Numbered from the stretch's first letter, positions 1-8,015 are shown. The stretch is 42,957 bases of DNA from Microgenomates group bacterium Gr01-1014_16 (GCA_007376345.1 VMGA01000005.1:1-42957), one strand, 5' to 3'. A program made the numbers and translations. The notes: generated by a model not told the origin, from the sequence alone.

Positions 1-165
1 TATTGCGAGGCCGACGTTGCTCTTACCCGCGATCTCTACGATTACGCCCTAAAGCATAAGCATATTAAATACACCGACAAGTGGAACAACCCCCGCCAAA
101 TCAAAGTCGACTTCTCATATCCTCCCGATTTTTCCCCCGTCCACAAACAAGTCAGCCTTTTTTAA
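1..165 (+). CDS. C-terminal end of a DEDDy-type 3'-5' exonuclease-like protein (partial)
   Basis: The reading frame is open from the first base of the window and ends in TAA at 163-165, so only the last 54 residues are present. The fragment begins with YCEADV, followed by a helix (TRDLYDYALKH). YxxxD followed by such a helix is the exonuclease III motif of DEDDy-family RNase H-like nucleases, and similar ends occur in CPR proteins with a YprB/RNase_H_2-like domain. The identification rests on this one motif, so the substrate and any fused helicase domain cannot be judged. The gene converges on, and overlaps by 14 bases, the small membrane protein gene on the other strand. Confidence 0.5.
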   Translation, partial: YCEADVALTRDLYDYALKHKHIKYTDKWNNPRQIKVDFSYPPDFSPVHKQVSLF

Positions 166-430
166 TTTTCTTCGCTTCTTCTTTATTCGTCAGCAAATAA
201 ATCCCTGGCAGTATCCCCACCGAATTAACCAGAAGTAAAGCGACAAACCACCACTTCTGCCCGTTTCGGCCCGCTCTCCACAAAGCAATCCCCCGTAGTA
301 CCAGATCCAGAATTACCAATGGCTCCAGCCACGTCAGCCCTCCCGCGCCGTATCCATACCCGCTCATCATTCCTCCCCATCCTCCCGGCCACCCCCATCC
401 GTACTGCATCATAAACTGATAATAGCACAC
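152..430 (-). CDS. DUF5652-like small membrane protein
   Basis: A 92-residue protein with a Gly/Trp-rich N-terminus (residues about 10-30) and two hydrophobic segments. The first contains PLVILDLVLRGIALWRAG and the second WWFVALLLVNSVGILPGIYLL; the tail is Lys-rich. The order 'leucine-rich helix, RxGRNGQKWWF, second helix, charged tail' is what I know from the DUF5652 family, common in CPR genomes and of unknown function. An internal Met pair at about 412 is an equally good start. It probably sits in the cytoplasmic membrane. No operon partner is evident, because YdjM-like gene 453-1010 is separated from it by an inverted repeat. Confidence 0.7.
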   Translation of the reverse strand: MCYYQFMMQYGWGWPGGWGGMMSGYGYGAGGLTWLEPLVILDLVLRGIALWRAGRNGQKWWFVALLLVNSVGILPGIYLLTNKEEAKKIKKG

Positions 431-439
431 TTCATTTTT

Positions 440-463
440 CCCTCTCCTAGATTTAGGAGAGGG
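440..463. repeat. 10-bp inverted repeat at the end of the YdjM-like gene
   Basis: The arms 440-449 (CCCTCTCCTA) and 454-463 are perfectly complementary around a 4-base loop. The repeat overlaps the stop codon of the minus-strand gene at 453. There is no T-run on the exit side of that transcript, so it does not look like a classical Rho-independent terminator. It may instead be an interspersed REP-like element. Confidence 0.5.
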
Positions 464-1010
464 GCAGGGGTGAAGTATTAAAGACTACTTTCCGATAAGT
501 TTCAAAAACTCCCCGTAATTCCAGGGCTTTTTCCGCCCACTCGCCGGTTGTCACCCGCAGGGCCTTAAACGGCGGGAAACCGATTTTCCAAGGAATGGGA
601 AACAGCCACGGCACGCCCTCCTTGGTAATCGTGTCCATGATCAAGTGCGATAAAAACCCCAGCATAAACGTCACCCAAACTATATTCATGTCCACAAGCA
701 GGACGCGGCTTACGTAATGAATTAATAAATACTTCAAGCCCCAGCCAATTGCAAACATTCCAACTAGGGAATGGGTAATCATCCGGTGCCCGCCCAACAG
801 TGGATGAATAATCCGCCCGATAATCGATCCAGCGGGTAAATCGTTCCAAAGTCCCGCCGTCGGTTCGTCCAGATCCGGTGTCAGCGCCCCCAGAATATTG
901 GCCGCCACGGCCACAATCCCCGTCGCCAAGCTCATCGGTTGTACCTGCCCGCTCGCCACTACCCAAGTCAACATAGTCATTGCCGCCACATCATGCGTCC
1001 TTGCAGTCAC
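453..1010 (-). CDS. YdjM-like membrane-bound metal-dependent hydrolase
   Basis: A 185-residue protein of the YdjM/DUF457 family, known as inner-membrane proteins with conserved His/Asp metal-ligand motifs. Visible here are TARTH at the N-terminus, the TPDLDEP motif, HRMITHS near residue 75 and HLIMDTITKEGVPWLFPIPW near residue 125, between hydrophobic segments. These are the family's signature blocks in the usual order, and the length is normal. The start chosen gives the conserved MTARTH beginning. Family members are often annotated as hydrolases, but the physiological substrate is unknown. The gene is divergent from the metal-importer operon, with about 165 bases between them. Confidence 0.75.
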   Translation of the reverse strand: MTARTHDVAAMTMLTWVVASGQVQPMSLATGIVAVAANILGALTPDLDEPTAGLWNDLPAGSIIGRIIHPLLGGHRMITHSLVGMFAIGWGLKYLLIHYVSRVLLVDMNIVWVTFMLGFLSHLIMDTITKEGVPWLFPIPWKIGFPPFKALRVTTGEWAEKALELRGVFETYRKVVFNTSPLPLS

Positions 1011-1107
1011 TCACTAAATATAGCATGGAAAAGTTTATAATATTGACGGATAGCCTTATAGCGAGTAAAAAACAAAATGTCATGTTTATTTTTGTTTTGA
1101 ACGAGAT

Positions 1108-1179
1108 ATATAGCTTCAGTTACAACAAAATGACCATATTATTATTAAAAACCGTCATTTTGTTTTGAGAAAGCTATAT
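1108..1179 (+). promoter_or_regulatory. Nested inverted repeat before the metal-importer operon (candidate operator or leader hairpin)
   Basis: Two pairs of arms are nested. The outer pair ATATAGCTT (1108-1116) and its complement (1171-1179) ends inside the start codon of the first gene. The inner pair ACAAAATGAC (1125-1134) and its complement (1154-1163) flanks an AT-rich stretch that could hold a -10 box. A third copy of CAAAATG(T/A)C lies at about 1074-1082. The Shine-Dalgarno-like GAGAAAG (1167-1173) falls within the outer arm. The layout suits a metal-sensing repressor operator, or an RNA hairpin masking the ribosome site. The sequence does not match the Zur or AdcR consensus that I know. 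Confidence 0.5.
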
Positions 1180-2044
1180 GAAAAAAATAATTATATTGGT
1201 TATTGGACTTGTGGTTTTGGTAGGGGTCGGATTGAGGTTGATGCAGAGAAAAAACGATGTAAACACAGGACGGATACAAGTGGCGGTGTCGTTTTATCCG
1301 CTGGAATTTTTGGCGGGTGAAATCGGCGGGGGTAAAATGGACGTTACCAATCTGACCCCGGCCGGGGCAGAACCTCACGACTGGGAGCCGACGACGGCAG
1401 ACGCAGCCACCATTGAAAAAAGCCAATTACTTTTAATAAATGGGGGCGGATTAGAAGCGTGGGCGGACAAGATAACAGCAAAAAAAACCATAGTTGTAGG
1501 TGAAGGTTTGTTTTCCGGCAATGATACACATATCTGGCTGGACCCGGTTTTGATGCGGACGGTTGCCGATAAAGTCACAACCGGTCTGTCTGATATCGAC
1601 CCGCAAAATAAAGACCTATACGAAGCCAATAGTTCACAGCTGCAAACCAAACTGGCTCTCTTAGACGACGAATTCAAATCCGGCTTGGCAAATTGCGATC
1701 AGCAAACTATCATTACTTCGCACTCAGCCTTCGGTTATTTGGCAAGTAGATATGGTCTCACCCAAGTGGCCATTTCCGGATTGTCACCAGATGAGGAACC
1801 GACGGCGCAAAAACTGGCCCAGACGACCGATTTAGCCAAAAAACTGGGTGTGAAATATATTTTCTTTGAAACTTTGGTTTCACCTCGGCTCGCCCAAACT
1901 TTAGCGGCCGAGGTCGGAGCCCAAACTTTAGTCTTCAACCCGCTGGAGGGACTGACCCAACAGGAACAGCAAATGGGTAAAAATTATTTTACAATTATGC
2001 GGGAAAACTTAATTAATTTAAAAATCGCACTCGCATGCCGATAG
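1178..2044 (+). CDS. znuA: Metal-binding lipoprotein-like substrate-binding protein of a zinc/manganese ABC importer
   Basis: A 288-residue cluster A-I (ZnuA/TroA/PsaA) substrate-binding protein that captures Zn2+ or Mn2+ outside the membrane. An N-terminal hydrophobic anchor (residues 4-20) lacks a lipobox Cys, so it is probably retained as a membrane anchor. The metal ligands are visible: His67 (AEPHDWEPT), His118 (THIWLDP), His182 (TSHSAFGYLASRYG) and an acidic residue near 258 (PLEGL). The His-rich loop typical of zinc-specific ZnuA is absent, so zinc versus manganese cannot be decided. It is the first gene of a three-gene operon; its end overlaps the ATPase gene by 10 bases. Confidence 0.85.
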   Translation: MKKIIILVIGLVVLVGVGLRLMQRKNDVNTGRIQVAVSFYPLEFLAGEIGGGKMDVTNLTPAGAEPHDWEPTTADAATIEKSQLLLINGGGLEAWADKITAKKTIVVGEGLFSGNDTHIWLDPVLMRTVADKVTTGLSDIDPQNKDLYEANSSQLQTKLALLDDEFKSGLANCDQQTIITSHSAFGYLASRYGLTQVAISGLSPDEEPTAQKLAQTTDLAKKLGVKYIFFETLVSPRLAQTLAAEVGAQTLVFNPLEGLTQQEQQMGKNYFTIMRENLINLKIALACR

Positions 2045-2742
2045 TCCAATTAGAAGATATTACCTATAGCTACAATCACGAACCCGCCGTCGAGGGTGTG
2101 ACTTTATCGATCGACCAGGGTGATTTCGTTGGGTTTATCGGTCCAAACGGCAGCGGCAAATCAACTCTTATAAAAATAATTTTGGGCCTTTTAAAACCGG
2201 ACAAAGGCAAAGTATATTTGTTCGGGACAAAGGTGGAAAAATTTTCAGATTGGGAAAAAATCGGGTATGTACCGCAAAAAGCCGGTCTTATGCCGGTAAA
2301 ATTCCCGATTACTGTCGGGGAAATAGTCGCTCTGTCCGCTAAGAACAAATCAGCAGCCAATAGCGCCCTCGAAGCCATCGATATGCGAAAGCATAAAAAC
2401 AGTTTAATTACCGAATTGTCCGGCGGTCAACAGCAGCGCGTATTCATTGCCAGGGCATTGGCGACACAGCCCCAGTTGCTGATTCTGGACGAGCCAACGG
2501 TCGGGGTGGACGCCGAAGCCCAATCTGGATTTTATGATTTGCTAAAGCACCTGAATGAGACCAAAAAATTGACTTTAATTCTGGTGTCGCATGACGTCGA
2601 CGTCGTTGCCCATGAAGTCAAAACCATAGTTTGTATCAACAAAAATCTGGTGTGTCACGGCCCGCCCAAAGATATAATTTCCGGAGATTTTATCAATCAG
2701 TTATACGGCAAACACCTAAAATTTGTAGTCCACGGACACTAA
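2035..2742 (+). CDS. znuC: ATP-binding subunit of the zinc/manganese ABC importer
   Basis: A 235-residue ABC ATPase that energises metal uptake from the cytoplasmic face. Walker A is GPNGSGKST (about 36-44), the signature LSGGQQQRV (about 128-136), Walker B LLILDEPTVGVD (about 148-159), and the switch His lies in VSHDVDVV. It has the normal length for ZnuC/MntB-type ATPases. The ATG start overlaps the binding-protein gene by 10 bases and the permease follows after one base, so translation is probably coupled. Confidence 0.88.
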   Translation: MPIVQLEDITYSYNHEPAVEGVTLSIDQGDFVGFIGPNGSGKSTLIKIILGLLKPDKGKVYLFGTKVEKFSDWEKIGYVPQKAGLMPVKFPITVGEIVALSAKNKSAANSALEAIDMRKHKNSLITELSGGQQQRVFIARALATQPQLLILDEPTVGVDAEAQSGFYDLLKHLNETKKLTLILVSHDVDVVAHEVKTIVCINKNLVCHGPPKDIISGDFINQLYGKHLKFVVHGH

Positions 2743-2743
2743 C

Positions 2744-3541
2744 ATGTTGGAAATTTTTCAATACAGTTTTATGGTCCGGGCGTTTCTTGCGGGGATTGTC
2801 ATCGCGATAACAGCGCCCCTCATCGGCAATTTTCTGGTTATCCGGCGGTTTTCTCTGATCGCAGACACGCTGTCTCACATGGCCCTCGTTGGGGTAGCCA
2901 TCGGTCTGCTTACCGGAACGCAACCACTGGTAGTCACAATAGGGGTGACAATTCTGGCGGCATTATTAATCGAAAAACTGCGCAGCAATCGCAATATCGC
3001 GGCCGAGTCAGTCTTGGCCATGTTTTTGCCCGGAGGGCTGGCCCTGTCTCTGGTCATCATCAGTCTGGCGCACGGGTTCAACACTAACTTGTTCAACTAT
3101 TTATTCGGAAGCATTACGACTGTTCAGGCCAATGAATTGTGGTTAGTCGTTGTTTTGGGGTTGGCAACTGTAATAACCGTGGTTGGATTGTACAAACAAT
3201 TGTTATCGGCAGCGCTAGACGAAGAAAGTGCCAAGGTAAACGGGATCAACGTGGAGTTGGTTAATTCAATATTAATGATTTTGACGGCCATTACTATCTC
3301 TTTGTCGATGCGGATTGTAGGAGTACTTTTAATCGGCGCCTTGATGGTCATTCCCGGGGTAACAGCGATGCAAATTGCCAAAAGTTTCCAGCAGACCATG
3401 TACCTATCGGTAGTGTTTGCCCTGATTGCTGTATTGGTCGGCCTATTTGCAGCCTACTACCTTAATATCCCGGCCGGGGCATCCATAGTCCTATTGTCAC
3501 TTGCAATTTTCGGGGTGGTGGCGATAGTCAAAAGAAAATAG
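2744..3541 (+). CDS. znuB: Permease subunit of the zinc/manganese ABC importer
   Basis: A 265-residue ABC-3 family membrane protein with seven to nine hydrophobic segments, forming the channel of the metal importer. Family blocks visible are NFLVIRRFSLIADTLSHMALVGVAIG near residues 28-54, the middle segment with ALDEESAKVNGINV (the coupling helix that meets the ATPase), and ALMVIPGVTAMQIAKSF near residue 205. Length is as expected. It closes the operon, and convergent genes follow directly after its stop. Confidence 0.85.
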   Translation: MLEIFQYSFMVRAFLAGIVIAITAPLIGNFLVIRRFSLIADTLSHMALVGVAIGLLTGTQPLVVTIGVTILAALLIEKLRSNRNIAAESVLAMFLPGGLALSLVIISLAHGFNTNLFNYLFGSITTVQANELWLVVVLGLATVITVVGLYKQLLSAALDEESAKVNGINVELVNSILMILTAITISLSMRIVGVLLIGALMVIPGVTAMQIAKSFQQTMYLSVVFALIAVLVGLFAAYYLNIPAGASIVLLSLAIFGVVAIVKRK

Positions 3542-4063
3542 TCAGGGCTGGCAATTGGGCCAGAGATGCGTGCCGACTTTTGAAATTGTAAACGCCGCGG
3601 TTTTGACCGCTTCCATCGCGTTATATCTCAAATTCAGATCGGGGTTTTCCCCCATCTTTTGCCGGTAGATTTTCCAGGTGCGCGAATCGTATTGAAACAA
3701 TCCGGCATAGATATAATTTTTGACACTGGGTTTGAAAGTCGATTCGCAAATAGCAATATGGCGGATAATATTTGGATCAACGCCATACTGACGACCAAAC
3801 TCTTCAATAAAATTATAAATTTGTTCCGGAGTGTACGCTGATTGCGGTTTAACCGTTGGCGTGGGTATACGAGTGGGTTTTGGTGTGACGGTAGGTGTGG
3901 GTGTAGATGTAACAGCCCATCCTTCGCCAGAGGCTACGGCGGGCGCGGTAACTGTGGGAACGATCTCAACTTTTTTTGCCAGAACCTGACCGTTTTTGAA
4001 ATGATTAAGCCCAAAAACCACGATGACGGCAGTAGTTAAAATCAAGGGGGTTTTATACGTCAC
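3542..4063 (-). CDS. Secreted/membrane-anchored SLT-type lytic transglycosylase-like protein
   Basis: I place the start at the GTG at 4063, whose GTGA overlaps the stop of the upstream membrane protein gene; this gives 173 residues and an N-terminal membrane anchor (ILTTAVIVVFGL). A Pro/Thr-rich linker (TPTPTVTPKPTRIPTP) follows, then an SLT lysozyme-like domain: catalytic-type Glu in ICESTFKP, the AGLFQYDSRTW block and NAMEAVKTA. Such enzymes cleave the glycan strands of peptidoglycan. The longer frame running back to 4228 would fuse out-of-character residues to the anchor, so it is rejected. It is probably co-transcribed with gene 4060-4629. Confidence 0.75.
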   Translation of the reverse strand: MTYKTPLILTTAVIVVFGLNHFKNGQVLAKKVEIVPTVTAPAVASGEGWAVTSTPTPTVTPKPTRIPTPTVKPQSAYTPEQIYNFIEEFGRQYGVDPNIIRHIAICESTFKPSVKNYIYAGLFQYDSRTWKIYRQKMGENPDLNLRYNAMEAVKTAAFTISKVGTHLWPNCQP

Positions 4064-4629
4064 GGTTGATCGGTCAGCCTGAATTGCCCCACCATAATTA
4101 CTGCCACGGACAGCGCAAACAATACTCCGAATTCTACAAAAGCCAGAGTATCCGCGCCCGATGTACCACCGACTTCGGAACCCAAAGAAGCTAGTCTGAC
4201 TAATAACCTGGTAAGAATTGCCGTGCATACACTAGCCAGCAGCAGCCCGGTAGCCACTAGTTTGGATTTTTTGATAAACGCGATACCCAAAATAGCGAAC
4301 AATGCCCCTACCGCAATTCCAAAAAATACTGCCGTCCGGGTATATGCCGCATCTTTATTTCTAAACGCCTCCATTTCCTTGTCAAATTGTTGGCTCTTCG
4401 CATTGCCTTCCTCAGTTTTGACTTTCTGCCTCTGCAAAATTGCCTGGCATTCAGGAGACATCTGTTCCTGTGGAGTTTTATTGCAGCTTTCCGGCACAAC
4501 CGGCTCAGGTGTTACGAAAGGATAAACTGGCTGTACGGGTTGGGGATAAAATGCCGCCACTCCAAATCCGGTAGTAATCGTGAGAATTATTCCCAGAAAA
4601 AATATATATAGCCGGTTTATCCACTTCAT
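4060..4629 (-). CDS. Membrane protein of unknown function, four hydrophobic segments
   Basis: I do not recognise this 189-residue protein. It has an N-terminal hydrophobic segment (about 8-28), a Pro/Val-rich stretch (QPVQPVYPFVTPEPVVP), then two cysteines (SCNKTPQEQMSPECQA) and a charged helical region, followed by three more hydrophobic segments (about 100-185). The Cys pair could form a disulphide outside the cell. It overlaps the transglycosylase-like gene by a GTGA, which suggests translational coupling and a possible shared role at the cell envelope. Confidence 0.6.
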   Translation of the reverse strand: MKWINRLYIFFLGIILTITTGFGVAAFYPQPVQPVYPFVTPEPVVPESCNKTPQEQMSPECQAILQRQKVKTEEGNAKSQQFDKEMEAFRNKDAAYTRTAVFFGIAVGALFAILGIAFIKKSKLVATGLLLASVCTAILTRLLVRLASLGSEVGGTSGADTLAFVEFGVLFALSVAVIMVGQFRLTDQP

Positions 4630-4673
4630 CTCTCCCCATTAGGCCACCTAACACTTATTTTGTCAAGCAAGCC

Positions 4674-4691
4674 AAAAGGCCACGCCTTTTT
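4674..4691 (-). terminator. Probable Rho-independent terminator after the RhuM-like gene
   Basis: A short stem AAAAGGC / GCCTTTT with a CAC loop. T-rich flanks on both strands allow it to work in both directions. It lies about 50 bases past the stop of the minus-strand RhuM gene and separates the accessory block from the preceding genes. Confidence 0.55.
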
Positions 4692-4741
4692 GATATGTTT
4701 AGATACACTTTCAATCATGACAACATTTTTCATCCCTAGTA

Positions 4742-5752
4742 TTAAGTTTTTTTCTTCAATAACTTTTCCGCGAAGCGGTCAAAGTCGGAGACATAGTCTT
4801 TGTCTTGAATTTTTTTATATTTTTCATATTCACCAAGAGCAAGAGTTTCAGCGACTTCATGGCTCACCTTGCCGGCATCGGTCAAAATTTCGTATTCGCT
4901 AAACTTCAAAAAGGCATTCAGTTTTTCTATCCAATCTTTCATCGTCATGGCTCTTCTGTGAGCCGCCTGTATTTCGGCGTAGTCCAGATACATATTTCCA
5001 ATTCTGTTGAGATGAGTCAGTTCTTTTTTATCTAAATAATTTTTGGCGATTACCACATCACTGGGCATGATTTTTCCCTGGGGAGATCTGCGCCATGAAG
5101 TGAGCCCCATTTTGTCTCTTTTACTACTTACTCTTTCAGAAACGATTTCAGCAGCAGTTTTCCCGGTAATTGCAAAGTGAAGTTTGTTTTGGACTGTAGC
5201 AAAAAATTGTTTCGACTCAAATGTTTTGGGTGAGTAATCAATCGCAGTCGCGTAAATATCGGTAATTTTCTGGTAGATCATTCGCTCGCTGGTCCGAATG
5301 TCTTTGATCTCCTCATATAACTCATCAAAATACCGAGTGCTGAAACGTGAGCCGTATTTCATGCGGTTGCTATCCAACGCATAACCCTTATGGATGTAAT
5401 TTTTCAAAATCCCCGTAGCCCATTGACGAAACTGCGTACCTCTTTCTGAATTAACCCGGTAACCTACTGAAATTATTGCCTCCAGAGAATAAAAAGAGAC
5501 ATTTCTCTTTATTTTCCTACCTCCTTCGTCTTGAACTTGTAAAAAATCCTTACAAGTTGCCTCTTTACCAACTTCACCATCGGTATAAATGTTTTTTAGA
5601 TGCTGAGTAATATTTTGAGGAGTTGTACCAAAAAGATCAGCCATTTTCTTCTGTGTCAGCCAAATGTTTTCCTCGGCATAAAGGACTTCAATATTCACCG
5701 ACCCGTCTGGTGATTGATAAAAAGCTATTTGATTATCTGGGGGGTTCTTCAT
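4742..5752 (-). CDS. RhuM-family protein (virulence RhuM / phage-type regulator)
   Basis: A 336-residue RhuM-family protein. Family blocks in order: the N-terminal region FYQSPDGSVNIEVLY...WLTQKKMADLFGTTPQNITQHLKNI, which resembles a helix-turn-helix, then NVSFYSLEAIISVGYRVNS, RGTQFRQWATGILKNYIHKGYALD, and the long C-terminal half with the TWRRSP-like and DYAEIQAAHRRAMTMKDW segments. Length is typical. Members occur beside Fic, KilA-N or restriction genes and on phages; the biochemical role is not established. It overlaps the KilA-N gene by ATGA, so the two are made together. The block is AT-richer than the flanks, suggesting transfer. Confidence 0.8.
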   Translation of the reverse strand: MKNPPDNQIAFYQSPDGSVNIEVLYAEENIWLTQKKMADLFGTTPQNITQHLKNIYTDGEVGKEATCKDFLQVQDEGGRKIKRNVSFYSLEAIISVGYRVNSERGTQFRQWATGILKNYIHKGYALDSNRMKYGSRFSTRYFDELYEEIKDIRTSERMIYQKITDIYATAIDYSPKTFESKQFFATVQNKLHFAITGKTAAEIVSERVSSKRDKMGLTSWRRSPQGKIMPSDVVIAKNYLDKKELTHLNRIGNMYLDYAEIQAAHRRAMTMKDWIEKLNAFLKFSEYEILTDAGKVSHEVAETLALGEYEKYKKIQDKDYVSDFDRFAEKLLKKKT

Positions 5753-6588
5753 AGCGAGATTGTGGACGATTTTAACTTATTAATCGAAGAGTTGGTGAGA
5801 AGTGAGGTCATTTGGATAATAGCGATTTCATTCAACTGTTTGAGTCTATCTCCCTGAGAAAATTCCCGGCGGATAAATTCGGCGTTTAATGATTCGAGAT
5901 TGGTGAGAACCACCAATTGTTCTATTGAAGCGTAATCCCGTATATTATCGTCCTTATTCGGATTTTTATCTCGCCAGATTTTAGCCATCATGCCAAATAA
6001 AGCTACATTCAGAACATCAGCTTCATTAGCATAGACAGTTGCCTCGTCAGACTTGCTGATCTTTGGAGGAATTAAATGCTCTTTAATAGCGTCGGTGTGG
6101 ATTTTGTAGTTAATTTTGGCCAAAGTCCGTTTGATATCCCAACCCTGTGCCAGTCTCACACTTTCATCCTGCTTTAGTCTTTGAAATTCTTTAATAAGAA
6201 AAAGTTTAAACTCAGGACTTAGCCACGTTCCAAACTCAAAGGCGAGGTCTCTGTGTGCATATGTACCTCCATATCTGCCTGCACTGGATATAATACCAAT
6301 TGCTTTTGTCTGTTTTACCAGAAAAGATGAGGAAATAATAAACCCATTAGATCCTGCTTCATTTTTAATCTTATTGAATTCCATAAGATTAAAATCCGGA
6401 TTATGCAATTGTTCCCAGGCGCCAATAAACTGAATCGTGTATTTAGTTGAAAGCCAATTGGAAATAACAACCCCGCTATCATACGATTTAAACTTGGCCA
6501 TATCTGTAAGAGATATGTAATCTTGTTCTCTGATGTTGAAAGTAGCGATTTGAATTCCCTTTACCGATATCTTCCGACTCTTGATCAT
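5749..6588 (-). CDS. KilA-N domain protein
   Basis: A 279-residue protein with an N-terminal KilA-N DNA-binding domain: YISLTDMAKFKSYDSGVVISNWLSTK at about 24-49, then the block GRYGGTYAHRDLAFEFGTWLSPEFKLFLIKEFQRLK at about 104-139. KilA-N domains are known from phages and large DNA viruses. The C-terminal half (residues about 150-279) is mostly helical and I cannot assign it; it contains the conserved-looking NEADVLNVALFGMMAKIWR. The stop overlaps the start of the RhuM gene. The pair is probably one regulatory or defence module. Confidence 0.8.
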   Translation of the reverse strand: MIKSRKISVKGIQIATFNIREQDYISLTDMAKFKSYDSGVVISNWLSTKYTIQFIGAWEQLHNPDFNLMEFNKIKNEAGSNGFIISSSFLVKQTKAIGIISSAGRYGGTYAHRDLAFEFGTWLSPEFKLFLIKEFQRLKQDESVRLAQGWDIKRTLAKINYKIHTDAIKEHLIPPKISKSDEATVYANEADVLNVALFGMMAKIWRDKNPNKDDNIRDYASIEQLVVLTNLESLNAEFIRREFSQGDRLKQLNEIAIIQMTSLLTNSSINKLKSSTISL

Positions 6589-6638
6589 AAATTAACTCTA
6601 ATCCTAATAATACCCGAAGTCAAGAGGGGAAGGCGCAT

Positions 6639-6653
6639 CACACTCCCAGTGTG
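6639..6653. repeat. Short inverted repeat between KilA-N and EamA genes
   Basis: CACACT (6639-6644) and AGTGTG (6648-6653) pair around CCC, giving a six-base stem. It lies just downstream of the EamA gene's stop, on the exit side of that transcript, but without a convincing T-run. It may be a weak terminator or a repeat remnant. Confidence 0.3.
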
Positions 6654-6672
6654 TTAAGGCGATTGATTGTGT

Positions 6673-7587
6673 CTAATTTTTTTGAATTAGATATACGCCT
6701 ATAAACATTATTACAATCGCTATTAGTTTCTGAGACAAGGCTCTTCTGGCGATATTTTCTTGGCTAATTTTTGGGAAAAATATTGTCAATATTACTCCGT
6801 ACAAGAATACAAAAAACGGTTGAAGTCCGTTTACAATCCAGACAAGTGTAATTGGAGTTAGCAGGGAAGCCACATTGAATGATATTTTAGTTATTATATT
6901 CACTAATTCGTTGATCCCGTTTATACCCAAAACAGCTGCCCTATTTGTTTTGAGAACAATTATAAATTGGACTCGATACGACTTTACAAATAACATTAGC
7001 AAAAATGCAAATATTGCAAAGCCCACATATTCCCAAAAGCTAGTAAGCCAAAAGTTTGACTGAATGGCAAAATATTTAAAGAATAAAAAATTAAGAGAAA
7101 ATATTAGCGATGACAATGCCATCAACCAAAACACTTCGTTCTTAAACTTAATCTTTTTTCTTTCGGATAGATCTAAAGAAATTCCAACAGCTCCAATAAT
7201 GACCAGAAGTCCACTTAATAACTGATAATTACTCAGTGTTTCACCAAGTACCATATAAGATAAGATAAAAGAAAATATTGATGTTAACTGAAAAAGTGGG
7301 ACGCAAATAGAGGCTTCGTCTTTTTGTAGAGCATAAAAATACGGTAATACTGCTAGTATATAAAGAAACCCGTTGACGATTATCAAAATATTACTTATTG
7401 AAAAGACCAAGACCTCCGGATGAAAAAAAGCGATAAATGGCAACAGAAACAGGCCGATTATAGAGGAAAAGACCATCAATGCACCAACTCCACCGCTCTT
7501 AAAAAACTTGGATAGGAGGTATTTATCGAAGTGGTTGGTAACGCTCCACAAGGCAGGGGGTAAAAGTGCAATTAAAAACCAGTCCAT
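6673..7587 (-). CDS. EamA-like transporter of the drug/metabolite superfamily
   Basis: A 304-residue protein with about ten hydrophobic segments in two halves. The start MDWFLIALLPPALWSVTNHFDKYLL and the first-half block EASICVPLFQLTSIFSFILSYMVLGETLSNYQLLSGLLVIIGAVGISL are typical of the EamA fold, which exports small metabolites. The substrate cannot be inferred. It follows the MazG-like gene with six bases between them, so the two may be co-transcribed. The low G+C content matches the rest of the 4.7-8.9 kb accessory block. Confidence 0.75.
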   Translation of the reverse strand: MDWFLIALLPPALWSVTNHFDKYLLSKFFKSGGVGALMVFSSIIGLFLLPFIAFFHPEVLVFSISNILIIVNGFLYILAVLPYFYALQKDEASICVPLFQLTSIFSFILSYMVLGETLSNYQLLSGLLVIIGAVGISLDLSERKKIKFKNEVFWLMALSSLIFSLNFLFFKYFAIQSNFWLTSFWEYVGFAIFAFLLMLFVKSYRVQFIIVLKTNRAAVLGINGINELVNIITKISFNVASLLTPITLVWIVNGLQPFFVFLYGVILTIFFPKISQENIARRALSQKLIAIVIMFIGVYLIQKN

Positions 7588-7593
7588 AAGTAA

Positions 7594-7950
7594 TTATTCG
7601 GCGCTTTTGCCGGATTTTTTTAAGGCTTTGGGATTGTAGCGGGAAAAAATGTTTGTTTTGACTTCATTGAAGGCGTCTTCGATATCCACATTTAACTGGT
7701 TGGCCAGGCGGCATAAACCAAAAAATAAATCCCCGACCCCATCGACAAATAATTCCCGTTTTTCAACTATGATTTTTCTTCTCTCGTTCTCATCTTTATA
7801 CCTTAAGTGCCTGGACATTTCGATGAGTTCTTCGTGGAGATGATCGAATTTGTCGACGCTGGGAAAATCCGTGGCGTTATTTAGCCTGGAAAACTCCTTG
7901 AGCACTTCCTGCGCGTCTTTGATCAATTTCGTTCTCTTTTTGGTATCCAT
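7594..7950 (-). CDS. MazG-like nucleotide pyrophosphohydrolase-type protein
   Basis: A 118-residue helical protein. The first helix pair holds HEELIEMSRHLR, corresponding to the ExxE metal motif of MazG-like enzymes. The second holds ELFVDGVGDLFFGLCRLANQLNVDIEDAFNEVK, corresponding to the ExxD block and the 'la.qlgiDleeAf..K' end. MazG-like enzymes hydrolyse (d)NTPs to monophosphates, often as house-cleaning or stress enzymes. The family call is firm at fold level, the substrate is not. It is divergent from the Zeta-like gene across 65 bases. Confidence 0.65.
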   Translation of the reverse strand: MDTKKRTKLIKDAQEVLKEFSRLNNATDFPSVDKFDHLHEELIEMSRHLRYKDENERRKIIVEKRELFVDGVGDLFFGLCRLANQLNVDIEDAFNEVKTNIFSRYNPKALKKSGKSAE

Positions 7951-7976
7951 TATGGCCTTGACTATATCCTTTAAAG

Positions 7977-7995
7977 AAGATTAATTGATAATCTT
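7977..7995. promoter_or_regulatory. Inverted repeat in the divergent MazG/Zeta promoter region
   Basis: AAGATTA (7977-7983) and TAATCTT (7989-7995) are perfect arms around five bases. They lie directly before a TATTATACT stretch that could be the -10 box of the Zeta-like gene. The position suits an operator for an autoregulated two-gene module, but no regulator is known. Confidence 0.35.
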
Positions 7996-8015
7996 TTTGA
8001 TATTATACTCTCATT

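Noticed and set aside
440-463. Rho-independent terminator of the YdjM-like gene
   Set aside because: The stem is strong, but the minus-strand exit side reads AAAAATG rather than a T-run, so it is listed only as an inverted repeat.
3542-4228. Longer N-terminus for the SLT-domain protein starting at 4228
   Set aside because: The extra 55 residues overlap the upstream gene out of frame and are not signal-like; GTG 4063 gives a coupled start and a clean membrane anchor.
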